The notes: generated from the letters alone by a model not told the origin. Shown: positions 16,051 to 25,683, counted from the stretch's first letter. The stretch is 64,000 nt of DNA from CAZIKB01 sp964539665 (GCA_964539665.1 CAZIKB010000001.1:1-64000); one strand, 5' to 3'. Program-made: numbers and translations.

Positions 16051-17439
16051 ATGCGTTGTCATCGTATAATCAGGCTTTGCAATATAGGCTTTTTACTTTT
16101 TAGTTTATTTATTCAGAATGCGGTGTGGGCATTTACACCGGATTCCGAGTATATAATCGAATCATCGACATTCAGCCAGCAAGAATCAAAAAATCAAAAT
16201 AGGAAGAACACATCTAAAGTCATAAACCTGGATCTAACCAATGTTTCCATGAAAAACACCCTACATCTTTTAACAGAGAGTCTTAATAAGAATCTAATAT
16301 TGGATCATGAGGTGGAAGAACGTAATCTCAATGTGTCTCTTAAAAAAATTACGGCTATTGAAGCTTTTAATGCAATATTAGAGGCCAATAATTTAGCATA
16401 TAAGGAATTGGAAGGCAACGTTTATTTTGTGGCTAATGCTGAAAAAATCGAAAAGCAGACGGTGGTCAAAAGTTTTTATTGTAAATATGCGGATGCCACA
16501 AAACTTGAAGTTATTTTAAAAGGTATAGTTGGAGCAGAATCAGGTGCTATTTTCGCTGACAAAAGAACCAACACATTGATAATCAAAGAAAGTCCAGATA
16601 TCATAATGAAGATAGAAAGATTGATATCTGAATTAGATAAACCAACCAAACAAATATATATTAAAGCTGAAATTTTAGAGTTATCATCCAAAGACGAAAC
16701 AGAATTGGGTGTAGATTGGCTGTCGAAAAATGTTAATTACAAAGCCACCCAAGGAAACATTGGCACAGATTTTGATTTGCGTTCAGGATCGATTCTAGAC
16801 GAAGCAGGCCAGGAAAATTCGGAAAATATTCCATTTCCCGCCGGAAATGGGCTTGGGGTCGGTATTTTAAATACAAATATTAACGCAGTGCTTCATGCTT
16901 TAAGCCAGGTAAATAATATTAATCTTTTATCTCGGCCCAGAATCGTTACTCTGGACAATCAGCAAGCAGTGATTGAAGTAGGCGACCAAATTCCATTTAA
17001 AGTTCTCAATGAATTTGGTGTAACATCATTCGAATTTAAAGATGCAACCGTTCAATTAATCGTTAAACCGCATATCATTGATTCTGAATATATCACGCTG
17101 GAAGTTTCACCTAAAGCGGACTTTCAAAACGGTTTCACTCCAGACGGGACACCTATTATTTCAACACGAAAAGCCACAACAAACGTTAAAGTACGTAATG
17201 GACAAACCATTGTAATCGGCGGTTTAATACGCGACTCGATACTAAAAAGTGAAAACAAGGTACCATTTCTTGGCAGTATTCCAATCTTAGGTTTGTTATT
17301 TAAAAGTACAAAAACGACAAATCAAAAAACCGAATTAATTGTATTCATCACCCCTATCATATTAGAGGATGGGGCGATTTTAAAAAATTTTGATAACGAC
17401 TTTGAAAAGAAGTATAAGTTTAATGAAAAGTTAAAATAG
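16051..17439 (+). CDS. pilQ: Type IV pilus secretin PilQ (short form)
   Basis: An outer-membrane secretin of 462 residues. A signal peptide (about 1-27, ending AVWAFT) is followed by an STN domain (about 55-125), one NolW/N1 domain (about 130-190, with DKRTNTLIIKESPDIIMKIERL) and the secretin barrel (about 200-455). The barrel holds the family signature LGSIPILGLLFKSTKTTNQK followed by TELIVFITPIIL. It is short because the N-terminal AMIN domains that bind peptidoglycan in proteobacterial PilQ are absent, so the protein must be anchored otherwise. It starts one base after the PilP reading frame ends. Confidence 0.92.
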   Translation: MRCHRIIRLCNIGFLLFSLFIQNAVWAFTPDSEYIIESSTFSQQESKNQNRKNTSKVINLDLTNVSMKNTLHLLTESLNKNLILDHEVEERNLNVSLKKITAIEAFNAILEANNLAYKELEGNVYFVANAEKIEKQTVVKSFYCKYADATKLEVILKGIVGAESGAIFADKRTNTLIIKESPDIIMKIERLISELDKPTKQIYIKAEILELSSKDETELGVDWLSKNVNYKATQGNIGTDFDLRSGSILDEAGQENSENIPFPAGNGLGVGILNTNINAVLHALSQVNNINLLSRPRIVTLDNQQAVIEVGDQIPFKVLNEFGVTSFEFKDATVQLIVKPHIIDSEYITLEVSPKADFQNGFTPDGTPIISTRKATTNVKVRNGQTIVIGGLIRDSILKSENKVPFLGSIPILGLLFKSTKTTNQKTELIVFITPIILEDGAILKNFDNDFEKKYKFNEKLK

Positions 17440-17452
17440 AAGAGGAATAACA

Positions 17453-17854
17453 ATGATTGAAAGAACTCAAAGTCCAATTCTGGTTGCCGATGATGATCAG
17501 GACATCTTATTGTATTTTCAGGGAATTTTTAAAAAAACTTCGAATAAACTCTATTTTTCTCCAAATGGATTGGATGCATTAGAAAAAGCAAGAAAGTATA
17601 AAATTGAATTGGCTTTTATAGATGTATTAATGCCAAAAATGAATGGTTTAGAGACTTTAATAGAATGGAAAACTATTCAACCTGAGACTCAGATTGTTAT
17701 CATTTCGGCCTATAGTGATGATAAATTAGTTAAAGAGGCCATTAAAAATGGTGCTTATTCTTATTTATTTAAGCCTTTGAATCAAAGGGACATATTTTCT
17801 GTCACATTGAAATGTTTAACAAAGGCTAGTGTTGAAGAATCGTTTCAAAAATAG
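17453..17854 (+). CDS. Single-domain response regulator (CheY-like)
   Basis: A 133-residue receiver with no output domain. The acidic pocket ADDDQD (residues 13-16 region), the phospho-acceptor Asp57 in FIDVLMP, a Ser/Thr switch position in IISAYS and the Lys of LFKPLN are all present, so phosphorylation should be possible. It follows pilQ by 13 bp with AGAGG upstream, so it belongs to the pilus transcription unit, and precedes a hybrid histidine kinase by 81 bp. A role in pilus or twitching control through protein contacts is inferred from this position. Confidence 0.9.
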   Translation: MIERTQSPILVADDDQDILLYFQGIFKKTSNKLYFSPNGLDALEKARKYKIELAFIDVLMPKMNGLETLIEWKTIQPETQIVIISAYSDDKLVKEAIKNGAYSYLFKPLNQRDIFSVTLKCLTKASVEESFQK

Positions 17855-17935
17855 TATGGATTGTCGCAAAAAAAACCCACTGGTTAATTACACCCTTTTG
17901 AATTTGTTAGATTTGTTAACAATCCAGGAATCAAA

Positions 17936-20900
17936 ATGAATTTTTTTAAGAGACGAATTCTCAGCAATCTACCGATAAAAAAGAAGCTAACCTATATTGT
18001 GATGTTGACCACAGGCTTAGCTTTATTAATTGCGCTGCTTTCAATAGCCCTCTTTGATGTCATCTCTTTTCAACACGAAATGAAATATCAATTATCAAAG
18101 CAAGCAGATTTTATCCGGCAAAATTGCACAGCCGCTTTGATCTTTCAAGATAAGAAATCAATTGCACAAAATCTGGCATTTTTGAAGACTGATCCTAATA
18201 TAAGGTCTGCTTATATATTTACAAAAGACGGAAAAGTTTTTACCAAGTATCTTCGTGATGACATCATAAAGGATTTGCCTCAACCAGGAATTCGAGATGA
18301 AGGCATTCATTTTGAATATGGACACCTAGTTCTGTTTCGAAACATATTTTTTAATGAGAAAAAGTTTGGTACTATTTACCTTCAATATGATTTAAAAGAA
18401 TTAATTGAGCAATTAAAGAGACACTTTTATTTAACTGTTTTAGTCCTTATTCCAGTCTTCTTCTTGGCTTTACTCCTTTCATCAAAACTTCAAAATATAA
18501 TCGTAAACCCAATTTTACAGCTAACTGAAAATGCAAGTCAAATTTCATCTCAAAAAGATTATTCTATTAGAGCGGTTAAGAGAAATCATGATGAGATTGG
18601 CACACTGGTGGACCAATTTAATGAAATGTTGTCTCAAATTCAGAAAAGAGATAAGGCTTTACATGCAACGCATGAAAAACTCGAAGAGCATGTTAAACAG
18701 TTAGAAATTGAAATTTCAGAACGCAAACAAGTAGAAGAAAAATTACAATCTCTCAACGGGCAATTAAATGCAAGTCAACAACAGTTAAGTGCAGCTAATC
18801 AACAGCTCAGTGCTAGTATTCAGCAATTAAAGGCGAGTGATGAGATCCTACGGGAAAGAGAAGAAAGAATTCGTTCTATCATAGAAACGGCACTTGATGC
18901 AGTTATCACCATAGATTCTTCTGGCAAAATTATTGGCTGGAACAATCAGGCAGAGAAAATATTTGGTTGGTCTTTAAAAGAGGTCCTTGGACAGAAATTG
19001 TCTTCCTCTATACTCCCTCCTACTTATAGAGATAAACATATCAATGGTTTGAAAAGTTTTCTGGTAACGGGCAAGAGTCGTATTTTAAATAAACGTAATG
19101 AGTTTACGGCATTACATCGAGATAATCACGAGTTCCCCGTCGAAATATCGATCTCACCGACAAAAGTTGGAGAATCATATATCTTCAGTGCCTATGTTCG
19201 CGATATTACAGAAAGAAAACGCACCTCAGAAGAACTACAAAGGGCTAATTTAGAATTCACCTCCATGAATGTGCAACTTGAAAAAGCAACTATTCAGGCT
19301 AAAGAATTAGCCTTGCAGGCTGAATTGGCAAATAAAGCTAAAAGTGAATTTTTGGCTAACATGAGCCATGAAATACGAACGCCTATGAATTCCATAATCG
19401 GTATGACAGAGTTCACGCTTGATACCGAGCTGACTTCAGAGCAGAAAGGATATCTTAATGTGGTAAAATCTTCATCTGAAGGTTTACTTAGTTTAATTAA
19501 TGATATACTCGATTTTTCAAAGATTGAAGCTGGTCAGATGGAGATCGAGGAAATTGAATTTAATATAATTGAATTAGTAGAAGGGGCAGCGGAAATGTTT
19601 GCTCTTCAATCTGAAGCAAAAAACGTCGAGCTGCTGTGCTACTTGGATCCCGAAATTCCCACCTGGATCGTAGGTGATCCTACCAGATTACGTCAAATAT
19701 TAATCAACCTGCTTAGTAATGCCATTAAGTTTACAGAAGAAGGGGAAGTGGTTATTAAAGTAGAGCTGTCAAATCTTCAGCAGGATAAAGTAAAAGCGGT
19801 AGAGCTGATTTTTTCGGTTTCAGATACTGGTATTGGAATCTCTCAAGAACATCTGAAGAAAATATTTGATAAATTTTCACAAGCAGATACTTCTATTACT
19901 CGTAAGTTTGGCGGTACAGGTCTTGGAATAAATATATCCAATTTGTTGATAAAACTCATGGGTGGTGAACTAAAAGTAGATAGCAAAATTGGAAAATGGA
20001 GCACTTTTCAATTTAATTTAACTTTACCTGTCGCAACAATTAACTCTGAGCAAGAAGAACATCCTAATTCAGATTTTTCAGAAATTGAAGTTATGGTGGT
20101 AGTATCTAATGATATCAATCGATTTTTATTGAGAAAGACACTCATGGCTTGGAATTGTAAAGTCAAGGAAGCTCAAAATGGACGTGAAGCTTTAGCCACT
20201 TTAAGTAAAAGGAGCGACTCTATTGATTTAATCATCATTGATCATCAATTGCCTGAGATGGAAGGAATTGACTTAGCCCGGAAGATTAGAAAAAAAGATG
20301 ATTTAAAAAATATAAAAATAATTTTGCTTTCAACTATAGAAAGAATTAATTCGAAGTTGATGCAAGAGTTGGAAATATCTAATTCTATCAGCAAGCCAGT
20401 GAAGCAATCAAAATTACTAATTCTACTACTGAAAACATTGGGATTACAGAAAATTGAAACGACCGAATCTGTGATAAAGATTGTAAATGAAGATAGCTTA
20501 CAAAAAGTGCAATATAGAATATTATTCGTTGATGATAATCCAGATAATCTCAAGTTAGGACGATTGATTTTAGAAAAAGCAGGCTATATTGTAGATATGG
20601 CTGACAATGGTAAAAAAGCTTTAAGTGCTGCAAAAACAAATTATTATAATTTAATCTTAATGGATATTCAAATGCCTGTTATGGATGGATTCAAGGCTAC
20701 TAAAGCTATAAGATTATGGGAAAAGAAGAACGAACGAAAACGAGTACATATTGTAGCTCTAACTGCACACGCTATTTCAGGGTATCGTGAAATATGTCTT
20801 GCTAATGGAATGGATGATTATATAACCAAACCTCTGAAGAAAAAAATTCTTATTGATACTGTGGTAAAATGGCTGGCTCCACACCCCAAAGTTCGTGTCG

Positions 20901-20941
20901 TGGATGATTCTCTTGAAAATCAGAAATTATTAAATGGGTAA
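17936..20941 (+). CDS. Hybrid sensor histidine kinase (BarA-like layout)
   Basis: A 1001-residue membrane kinase. Order: membrane segment 1 (about 18-40), periplasmic CHASE8-like sensor (about 45-155), membrane segment 2 (about 160-182), HAMP (about 183-235), a Gln/Ser-rich coiled coil (about 240-305), PAS (about 312-430, DALDAVITIDSSGKIIGWN), HisKA with phospho-acceptor His478 (NMSHEIRTPMNSIIG), HATPase (N, G1, G2 boxes: NLLSNAIKF, DTGIGIS, GGTGLGI), then two receivers. Receiver 1 keeps Asp769 but has VVSND where an acidic pair is expected; receiver 2 is complete (VDDNPDN, Asp910, TKP). No HPt domain is present, so a separate phosphotransfer protein is needed. It ends 12 bp inside the convergent phzF-like gene. 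Confidence 0.93.
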   Translation: MNFFKRRILSNLPIKKKLTYIVMLTTGLALLIALLSIALFDVISFQHEMKYQLSKQADFIRQNCTAALIFQDKKSIAQNLAFLKTDPNIRSAYIFTKDGKVFTKYLRDDIIKDLPQPGIRDEGIHFEYGHLVLFRNIFFNEKKFGTIYLQYDLKELIEQLKRHFYLTVLVLIPVFFLALLLSSKLQNIIVNPILQLTENASQISSQKDYSIRAVKRNHDEIGTLVDQFNEMLSQIQKRDKALHATHEKLEEHVKQLEIEISERKQVEEKLQSLNGQLNASQQQLSAANQQLSASIQQLKASDEILREREERIRSIIETALDAVITIDSSGKIIGWNNQAEKIFGWSLKEVLGQKLSSSILPPTYRDKHINGLKSFLVTGKSRILNKRNEFTALHRDNHEFPVEISISPTKVGESYIFSAYVRDITERKRTSEELQRANLEFTSMNVQLEKATIQAKELALQAELANKAKSEFLANMSHEIRTPMNSIIGMTEFTLDTELTSEQKGYLNVVKSSSEGLLSLINDILDFSKIEAGQMEIEEIEFNIIELVEGAAEMFALQSEAKNVELLCYLDPEIPTWIVGDPTRLRQILINLLSNAIKFTEEGEVVIKVELSNLQQDKVKAVELIFSVSDTGIGISQEHLKKIFDKFSQADTSITRKFGGTGLGINISNLLIKLMGGELKVDSKIGKWSTFQFNLTLPVATINSEQEEHPNSDFSEIEVMVVVSNDINRFLLRKTLMAWNCKVKEAQNGREALATLSKRSDSIDLIIIDHQLPEMEGIDLARKIRKKDDLKNIKIILLSTIERINSKLMQELEISNSISKPVKQSKLLILLLKTLGLQKIETTESVIKIVNEDSLQKVQYRILFVDDNPDNLKLGRLILEKAGYIVDMADNGKKALSAAKTNYYNLILMDIQMPVMDGFKATKAIRLWEKKNERKRVHIVALTAHAISGYREICLANGMDDYITKPLKKKILIDTVVKWLAPHPKVRVVDDSLENQKLLNG

Positions 20942-21715
20942 AGTAATATTACCCTCCATAAATTTAACTGCACGGCCACTTATAATAATCCTTTCTCCTC
21001 TATCCTGACAAAATAGCTCACCACCACGACTGGACAATTGCAGAGCATGCAATTCTTTTTTAGACAGAACTTTAGACCAATATGGAGTTAAAGCGCAATG
21101 TGCTGAACCGGTTACCGGGTCTTCGTCAATTCCATAGTTTGGTGCAAAAAACCGTGAGACAAAATCGGACTGCTCCCCTTTTGCAGTTACGATGACTCCT
21201 CTTAAACCTAATTTCTTCAACAGATTCATATCTGGTTGCAATTCACGAACATCTTTTTCTTTTTCAAACACAACAAAGTAATCTTCAGATTGCAATACTT
21301 TTACAGGTTCTTTGTCAAGGCCATCAAGTAACGCTTGTGGCGGCTGACAGGATACTGGTGGTTGCGCAGGAAAATCCATCGCCAGTAAATCTTTATTTTG
21401 AGTAACTGTAAGCTTTCCGCTTTTGGTGCTGAAACTGACCTGGTTTTTTGCTGGATCAAGATAATTGAAAATCACAAAAGCTGTTGCTAACGTTGCATGA
21501 CCGCACAGATTCACCTCAGCAACAGGTGTGAACCAGCGCAATTGGTAATCTTCTCCATCAGGAACGAAAAAGGCCGTTTCAGAGAGGTTGTTTTCAGTTG
21601 CAATGTATTGCATTACAGATTCTTTCAGCCATGTATTTAATGGACAAACAGCCGCGGGATTTCCTGAAAATACCCGGCTTGCAAATGCGTCAATTTGATA
21701 AATTGGTAGCTGCAT
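20930..21715 (-). CDS. PhzF-family isomerase-like protein
   Basis: About 261 residues with the two-lobed diaminopimelate-epimerase fold of the PhzF family. Motifs: IYQIDAFASRVFSGNPAAVC at the N-terminus, NNLSETAF with the conserved catalytic-type Glu, RWFTPVAEVNLCGHATLA and DEDPVTGSAHCALTPYW. Family members isomerise or bind small metabolites; most bacterial ones have no known substrate. The ATG at 21715 is preferred since AAAGGA lies 8 bases upstream; a GTG at 21733 overlaps it. No phenazine genes are nearby, so involvement in phenazine synthesis is not supported. Confidence 0.9.
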   Translation of the reverse strand: MQLPIYQIDAFASRVFSGNPAAVCPLNTWLKESVMQYIATENNLSETAFFVPDGEDYQLRWFTPVAEVNLCGHATLATAFVIFNYLDPAKNQVSFSTKSGKLTVTQNKDLLAMDFPAQPPVSCQPPQALLDGLDKEPVKVLQSEDYFVVFEKEKDVRELQPDMNLLKKLGLRGVIVTAKGEQSDFVSRFFAPNYGIDEDPVTGSAHCALTPYWSKVLSKKELHALQLSSRGGELFCQDRGERIIISGRAVKFMEGNITLPI

Positions 21716-21746
21716 TAATTCATTCCTTTTCACCCACAGGGCATTA

Positions 21747-23618
21747 TTACGTTACTAAAACAAGATTAAAAACCGAAGAATCAATGGTCACGATATGCTG
21801 TACTTTTTCATGTACTGAAATATAAATTCTATCACCGTGTTGAGAAAGTCGTTTCAACAGTCGATTCAAGTGTTTTATCTGGGTCTCGTTGAACTCTTCA
21901 ATATGGAGCGTAATTGATGAGGTTGTGTCTTCAAGGACTCTTTCTATATGATGAGTGGCCCGGATGAAAAATTCGCGGTCTAACAATCCTTTCATAGAAA
22001 TCGAAAGATTGGCCGCGGCATTTTTAACCTGATTAAAAGATACTTCCAAAGTACCATGATGAAGATATCGTTGAAAAGCTGTTTCGATTAGTCCGAGATA
22101 ATTCTGTGCGATATTTGTTACCTTCTCAAATTCCTGAATAAAATTACGATCAACATAATCCCGCATCGCCAATCCAACAATCCAATCCTGGATAACTATT
22201 GGAATCAATTTCGGGGTAGTAACTGGGATAGTACGTAAAAAATGAAAAATACTTGAAAATTCACCCGGCTTTAATCCTTGTATCAGGAAATTGCGCAATA
22301 TTTTTAATTGCTCTCTAATAGAAAATTCGCAGTTATTAGGGGGAACGGTCAGGTAACGAATTTTGTTTTTTATTCGATCGGCAATATTGCGATGTTTTAA
22401 TAAACGCTTATGAAGCACACGATAGCCATTTATCATTTCGTCATAATCCATTTGTTTGGGGATAATGTTTGTTTCGAGTTTCGTGTTATCACAATTATCC
22501 ATCTCCGGTATAAGTCTTCCCTCTTTTTGTAATCGTTCATACAGAGGTGTTTTCGGCAATGCAGTTAAAAGACCAATCATGGCCGCCTGAATACCTGACT
22601 TCGTAATAAATTGATATTGCCTTTCAAACGTTTCCCTGGTGTCGTTATCGAAACCGACTATGAAACCGCCAAAAACTTCAATGCCATAAGAATAAATTTT
22701 ACGTACGGATGATAGTATGTCCTGTTTAGTATTCTGAAATTTTTTAGTTTCTTTCAGGCTATTTTCGTCAGTGGATTCAATACCAATGAAAACCCATTTG
22801 AAACTGGCGTCCTGAAATAGCTGCAGAAGTTCATTATCACCTGTCAGGTTTAACGAAACCTCCGTTCCAAAGCGAAACCAATAATCATGCTTGCGCTGGT
22901 AATCTCCAAGATATTTCATCAAAGCTTTGGCCTGGGGCTTGTTTCCAATCAAATTATCATCGACAAAAAAGACTCTGTTTACATTATACTTTCTCAGCAG
23001 GTCTAATTCATTCCCCACCTGTTCAAGGGTCTTGGTCCGGGGTTTGCGTCCGAACATCACAATAATATCACAAAATTCACAGCGAAAAGGACAGCCTCTC
23101 GAAAATTGCAAACTCATTGTCTGGTACTGGTGCATTTTTAACAGATCAAAGCGTGGAACTGGCGAATCTTTCAGCGCAACCACACCAGTTTCACGATACA
23201 AACTTTTTGGTTTCCCCATTTCGAAATCCCGGCAATAGTCTCTCCAGATGTACTCGGCTTCACCAGATACAACTGCGTCGGCAATTGAATCAAACTTCTC
23301 GGGGCACAGAGACGCGTAACTTCCGCCCGCGACTACAAAATGTCCTTTTTTCTTATAATAGCTCAACAGTTCGATTTGACGCTTAAATTGAACGCCCATT
23401 CCACCAATACCGATAACATCTGCCCGTGGCTCCATAGGGAGAGATTCGATGTTTTCATCAATGATTTCGACCTCCCAATCCGGCGGACACAAAGCTGCCA
23501 GAGTTGCCAAACCCAGAGGAGGATTTACAGTTCTTTTATCAGGTAGAATTTTATCCACAGCCCATTTAAAGCTCCAAAAACTTTCTGGAAATTTAGGATT
23601 AATAAGTAAAAATCGCAT
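21747..23618 (-). CDS. B12-binding radical SAM protein with DUF4070 and a C-terminal extension
   Basis: A 623-residue protein. Residues 1-150 form a cobalamin-binding Rossmann domain (LLINPKFPESFWSF; DVIGIGGMGVQF; VAGGSYASLCPE). Residues 165-380 are the radical SAM barrel with Cys176, Cys180 and Cys183 in RGCPFRCEFCD. Residues about 385-500 resemble DUF4070. The last roughly 110 residues (from GTLEVSFNQVKNAAANLSI) look like a separate small alpha/beta domain. The family (COG1032) includes B12-dependent methyltransferases such as the hopanoid C-2 methylase HpnP, but the substrate cannot be read from sequence. GAGGAG lies 10 bases before ATG. A good promoter lies about 110 bases upstream. Confidence 0.85.
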   Translation of the reverse strand: MRFLLINPKFPESFWSFKWAVDKILPDKRTVNPPLGLATLAALCPPDWEVEIIDENIESLPMEPRADVIGIGGMGVQFKRQIELLSYYKKKGHFVVAGGSYASLCPEKFDSIADAVVSGEAEYIWRDYCRDFEMGKPKSLYRETGVVALKDSPVPRFDLLKMHQYQTMSLQFSRGCPFRCEFCDIIVMFGRKPRTKTLEQVGNELDLLRKYNVNRVFFVDDNLIGNKPQAKALMKYLGDYQRKHDYWFRFGTEVSLNLTGDNELLQLFQDASFKWVFIGIESTDENSLKETKKFQNTKQDILSSVRKIYSYGIEVFGGFIVGFDNDTRETFERQYQFITKSGIQAAMIGLLTALPKTPLYERLQKEGRLIPEMDNCDNTKLETNIIPKQMDYDEMINGYRVLHKRLLKHRNIADRIKNKIRYLTVPPNNCEFSIREQLKILRNFLIQGLKPGEFSSIFHFLRTIPVTTPKLIPIVIQDWIVGLAMRDYVDRNFIQEFEKVTNIAQNYLGLIETAFQRYLHHGTLEVSFNQVKNAAANLSISMKGLLDREFFIRATHHIERVLEDTTSSITLHIEEFNETQIKHLNRLLKRLSQHGDRIYISVHEKVQHIVTIDSSVFNLVLVT

Positions 23619-23726
23619 GAACTGTAATCTCCTCGCTTATTGGATTAATCTCAGGACTACATGGTGTTTGCCCGAAAACTACTGGCGTGATTCCAAAGTA
23701 TGGAATGAACATGAAAATAAAGCTGT

Positions 23727-23755
23727 ATAATAACTATATTCAATTCAAATTTCAA
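23727..23755 (-). promoter_or_regulatory. Probable sigma-70 promoter of the radical SAM gene
   Basis: Minus strand TTGAAA (23755-23750), 17 bases, then TATTAT (23732-23727): five of six matches at each hexamer with ideal spacing. It lies between the TrpF-like gene and the radical SAM gene and implies a leader of about 100 bases. Confidence 0.6.
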
Positions 23756-23764
23756 GGATTATTA

Positions 23765-24442
23765 CTAAACAATAATCTGTGTAAATGCCGCCCGGGCTTT
23801 ATGCAGAAAATCTTGCACAAGTTTTTCGTTTTTACGACCATCCGCACCCTCCAGCCCTGTATGCGCATCCACACCCGCGGGTTTAACTTTTCCAATTGCA
23901 AGCCCGACGTTTTCAGGATTAAGTCCTCCAGCGAGAATGACCGGCAGAGGCGAACTTTCTACTAATTCACGACTGATTGACCAGTCGTGGCTTTTGCCGG
24001 TCGCACCACACGCTCCTGTTTCGGGATCAAAAGTGTCTGTGATAAACGCATCAACGTATGTACTACAATCTGCAATTGCCGCTCTTAATTTTTCTTTGTT
24101 TTCACGACCGACGATGAGACTTTTGATCACAAAAAAGTCTGGAGCAAGAAACTTTAGATTTTTGATTTCCCCAATATGAATTTGGCCGTGTAGTTGCACC
24201 TTTTCAACACCCAGTTTGCAACATAAAGCGAAGATTTCCCGCGCATTAGTCAGGTATGTGATTAAGACACCAGAATTCGGAGGTTTGAGATAGCTTATGA
24301 TTTTTGCTGCTTCATCCTCCGATAAATCTTCCTGGTTTTGGATTAACCGAAAAGGGAATCCGAGCCAATCAACGCCAGCATCAATCAGTATTTGGGCTTC
24401 CTGCTCATCGATCACGCCAGCAACTTGAACGATACTTATCAT
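23765..24442 (-). CDS. TrpF-like (phosphoribosylanthranilate isomerase-family) TIM barrel, orphan
   Basis: About 225 residues with the TrpF pattern: VQVAGVIDEQEAQILIDAGVDW at the N-terminus (TrpF normally has a KICG-type start), KVQLHG, DTFDPETGACGATGKSHDW (TrpF: G-G-T-G-K-x-F-D-W) and VILAGGLNPENV with a final phosphate-binding loop. In classical TrpF the catalytic Cys sits in the KICG strand; here that place reads VQVAG, so the general base appears to be missing. With no other trp gene nearby, it may act on another phosphorylated sugar or be a sugar isomerase-like paralogue. The ATG at 24442 is preferred; 24508 extends into non-homologous sequence. Confidence 0.7.
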   Translation of the reverse strand: MISIVQVAGVIDEQEAQILIDAGVDWLGFPFRLIQNQEDLSEDEAAKIISYLKPPNSGVLITYLTNAREIFALCCKLGVEKVQLHGQIHIGEIKNLKFLAPDFFVIKSLIVGRENKEKLRAAIADCSTYVDAFITDTFDPETGACGATGKSHDWSISRELVESSPLPVILAGGLNPENVGLAIGKVKPAGVDAHTGLEGADGRKNEKLVQDFLHKARAAFTQIIV

Positions 24443-24546
24443 TAGTTTATAGTAATTTTGGACATGCGGTAAATTAAACAGGATGGACCCGCAGACAGGA
24501 TTTGACAAAACCTTGTTTGTAACGTCGCTTAACTATAGAATAGGCG

Positions 24547-25683
24547 CTACTTGGACATTTGAGTCTGCAATTCCTGCGATTTTATAAACGCCTCTTCGCC
24601 TTTCTCCTTTTCTCCGATATTAATATAAGCTACACCCAGATTGCGCCAAAGGATTGGGTGATTTGGCTGCAGCTCGATGGCCTTTTTCAGGTATGGTATG
24701 GCCTTTTGATAATATAAAAGCGCCTGGTTTTTGGTTTTTTGAATTTCAGAAAATGTAGAGGAACCTTTATTGGCTGTTTTTAATTTATTCTTTAATTTTT
24801 CGGCCATACTTAAATAAGCACATCCAATATTAGAGGAAGCATCGAAATCATGGGGATGACGTTCCAATACCCGCTTGAACAGCATTACAGCCTGTTCAAA
24901 ATTTTTTCTTTTGTAGTAATGTACACCGAATAACGAAATGAGTTCTTTGTCAAACGTGTTTGCTGAGACTGCGGTTTGAAATGTTTGTTCCGCTTCCTCG
25001 AATTTTCCCGCGGACTCATAGGCCAGAGCTAAATTAGCAAGAGCGTTACGATTTTGGGGCGAAATTTCCAGAACTTTCTCTAAAATACAAATGGTTCCGT
25101 TATAATTATTCTGACCAGTATAGATATCTCCCATTGAAACCAATATATCTAAATCATCAGGATCTTTCTCCAGTAATTTATTATAGATGGCAAGGGCACT
25201 ATCTGTCTGGTGTAATCTGACATACGTAATGGCCAGTTTTTCATAAGCTTCGTGCTTTGTTGAATCAATCAATATAGTATTCTTAAATATCACTTCAGCA
25301 TTTTTATAGTCTTGTTTGTCTAAAGCAATGATGCCAGCATTATAGTTGTCAATCCAATGTCGCTCACGTTCATTTGTAATTTCAAGCATGAATTTATCTG
25401 ATATTTGTAACGACGACTCATATTCATTCATCATATCTTCGTAACGAGCATAATAGCCATAAACCTGTCCCAATAAAAAGTGCGCTTCAGCATTTTGGGG
25501 ATAGGCTTCTGTTGCAATTTCTAATTGCTTTAATGCCTTTTCCCAGTCGTTGTTCTTTAAATAGAATTTTGCATTCGTTACGGCCTTAGGCTGGCAGCCG
25601 ACTAAAGCCAGACAGCATATTGTCAACACACAGAAATATACCATATTCTTCAATTTGTTTTTTGAATTTCGCATAATATTCAT
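24547..25683 (-). CDS. TPR-repeat lipoprotein
   Basis: A 378-residue lipoprotein: hydrophobic signal followed by the lipobox LVGC (Cys30). The remainder is a run of about nine tetratricopeptide repeats (for example WEKALKQLEIATEAYPQNAE, EAYEKLAITYVRLHQTDSAL, NALANLALAYESAGKFEEAE). TPR lipoproteins act as scaffolds on the periplasmic side of a membrane. The start codon overlaps the last four bases of mtnA, so the two are translationally coupled although no functional link is known. Exact partner unknown. An internal ATG at 25674 is an alternative start. Confidence 0.85.
   Translation of the reverse strand: MNIMRNSKNKLKNMVYFCVLTICCLALVGCQPKAVTNAKFYLKNNDWEKALKQLEIATEAYPQNAEAHFLLGQVYGYYARYEDMMNEYESSLQISDKFMLEITNERERHWIDNYNAGIIALDKQDYKNAEVIFKNTILIDSTKHEAYEKLAITYVRLHQTDSALAIYNKLLEKDPDDLDILVSMGDIYTGQNNYNGTICILEKVLEISPQNRNALANLALAYESAGKFEEAEQTFQTAVSANTFDKELISLFGVHYYKRKNFEQAVMLFKRVLERHPHDFDASSNIGCAYLSMAEKLKNKLKTANKGSSTFSEIQKTKNQALLYYQKAIPYLKKAIELQPNHPILWRNLGVAYINIGEKEKGEEAFIKSQELQTQMSK

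Noticed and set aside
20930..21715. Phenazine biosynthesis role for the PhzF-like protein
   Set aside because: Family membership is clear, but no phenazine genes are present and most family members have other roles.
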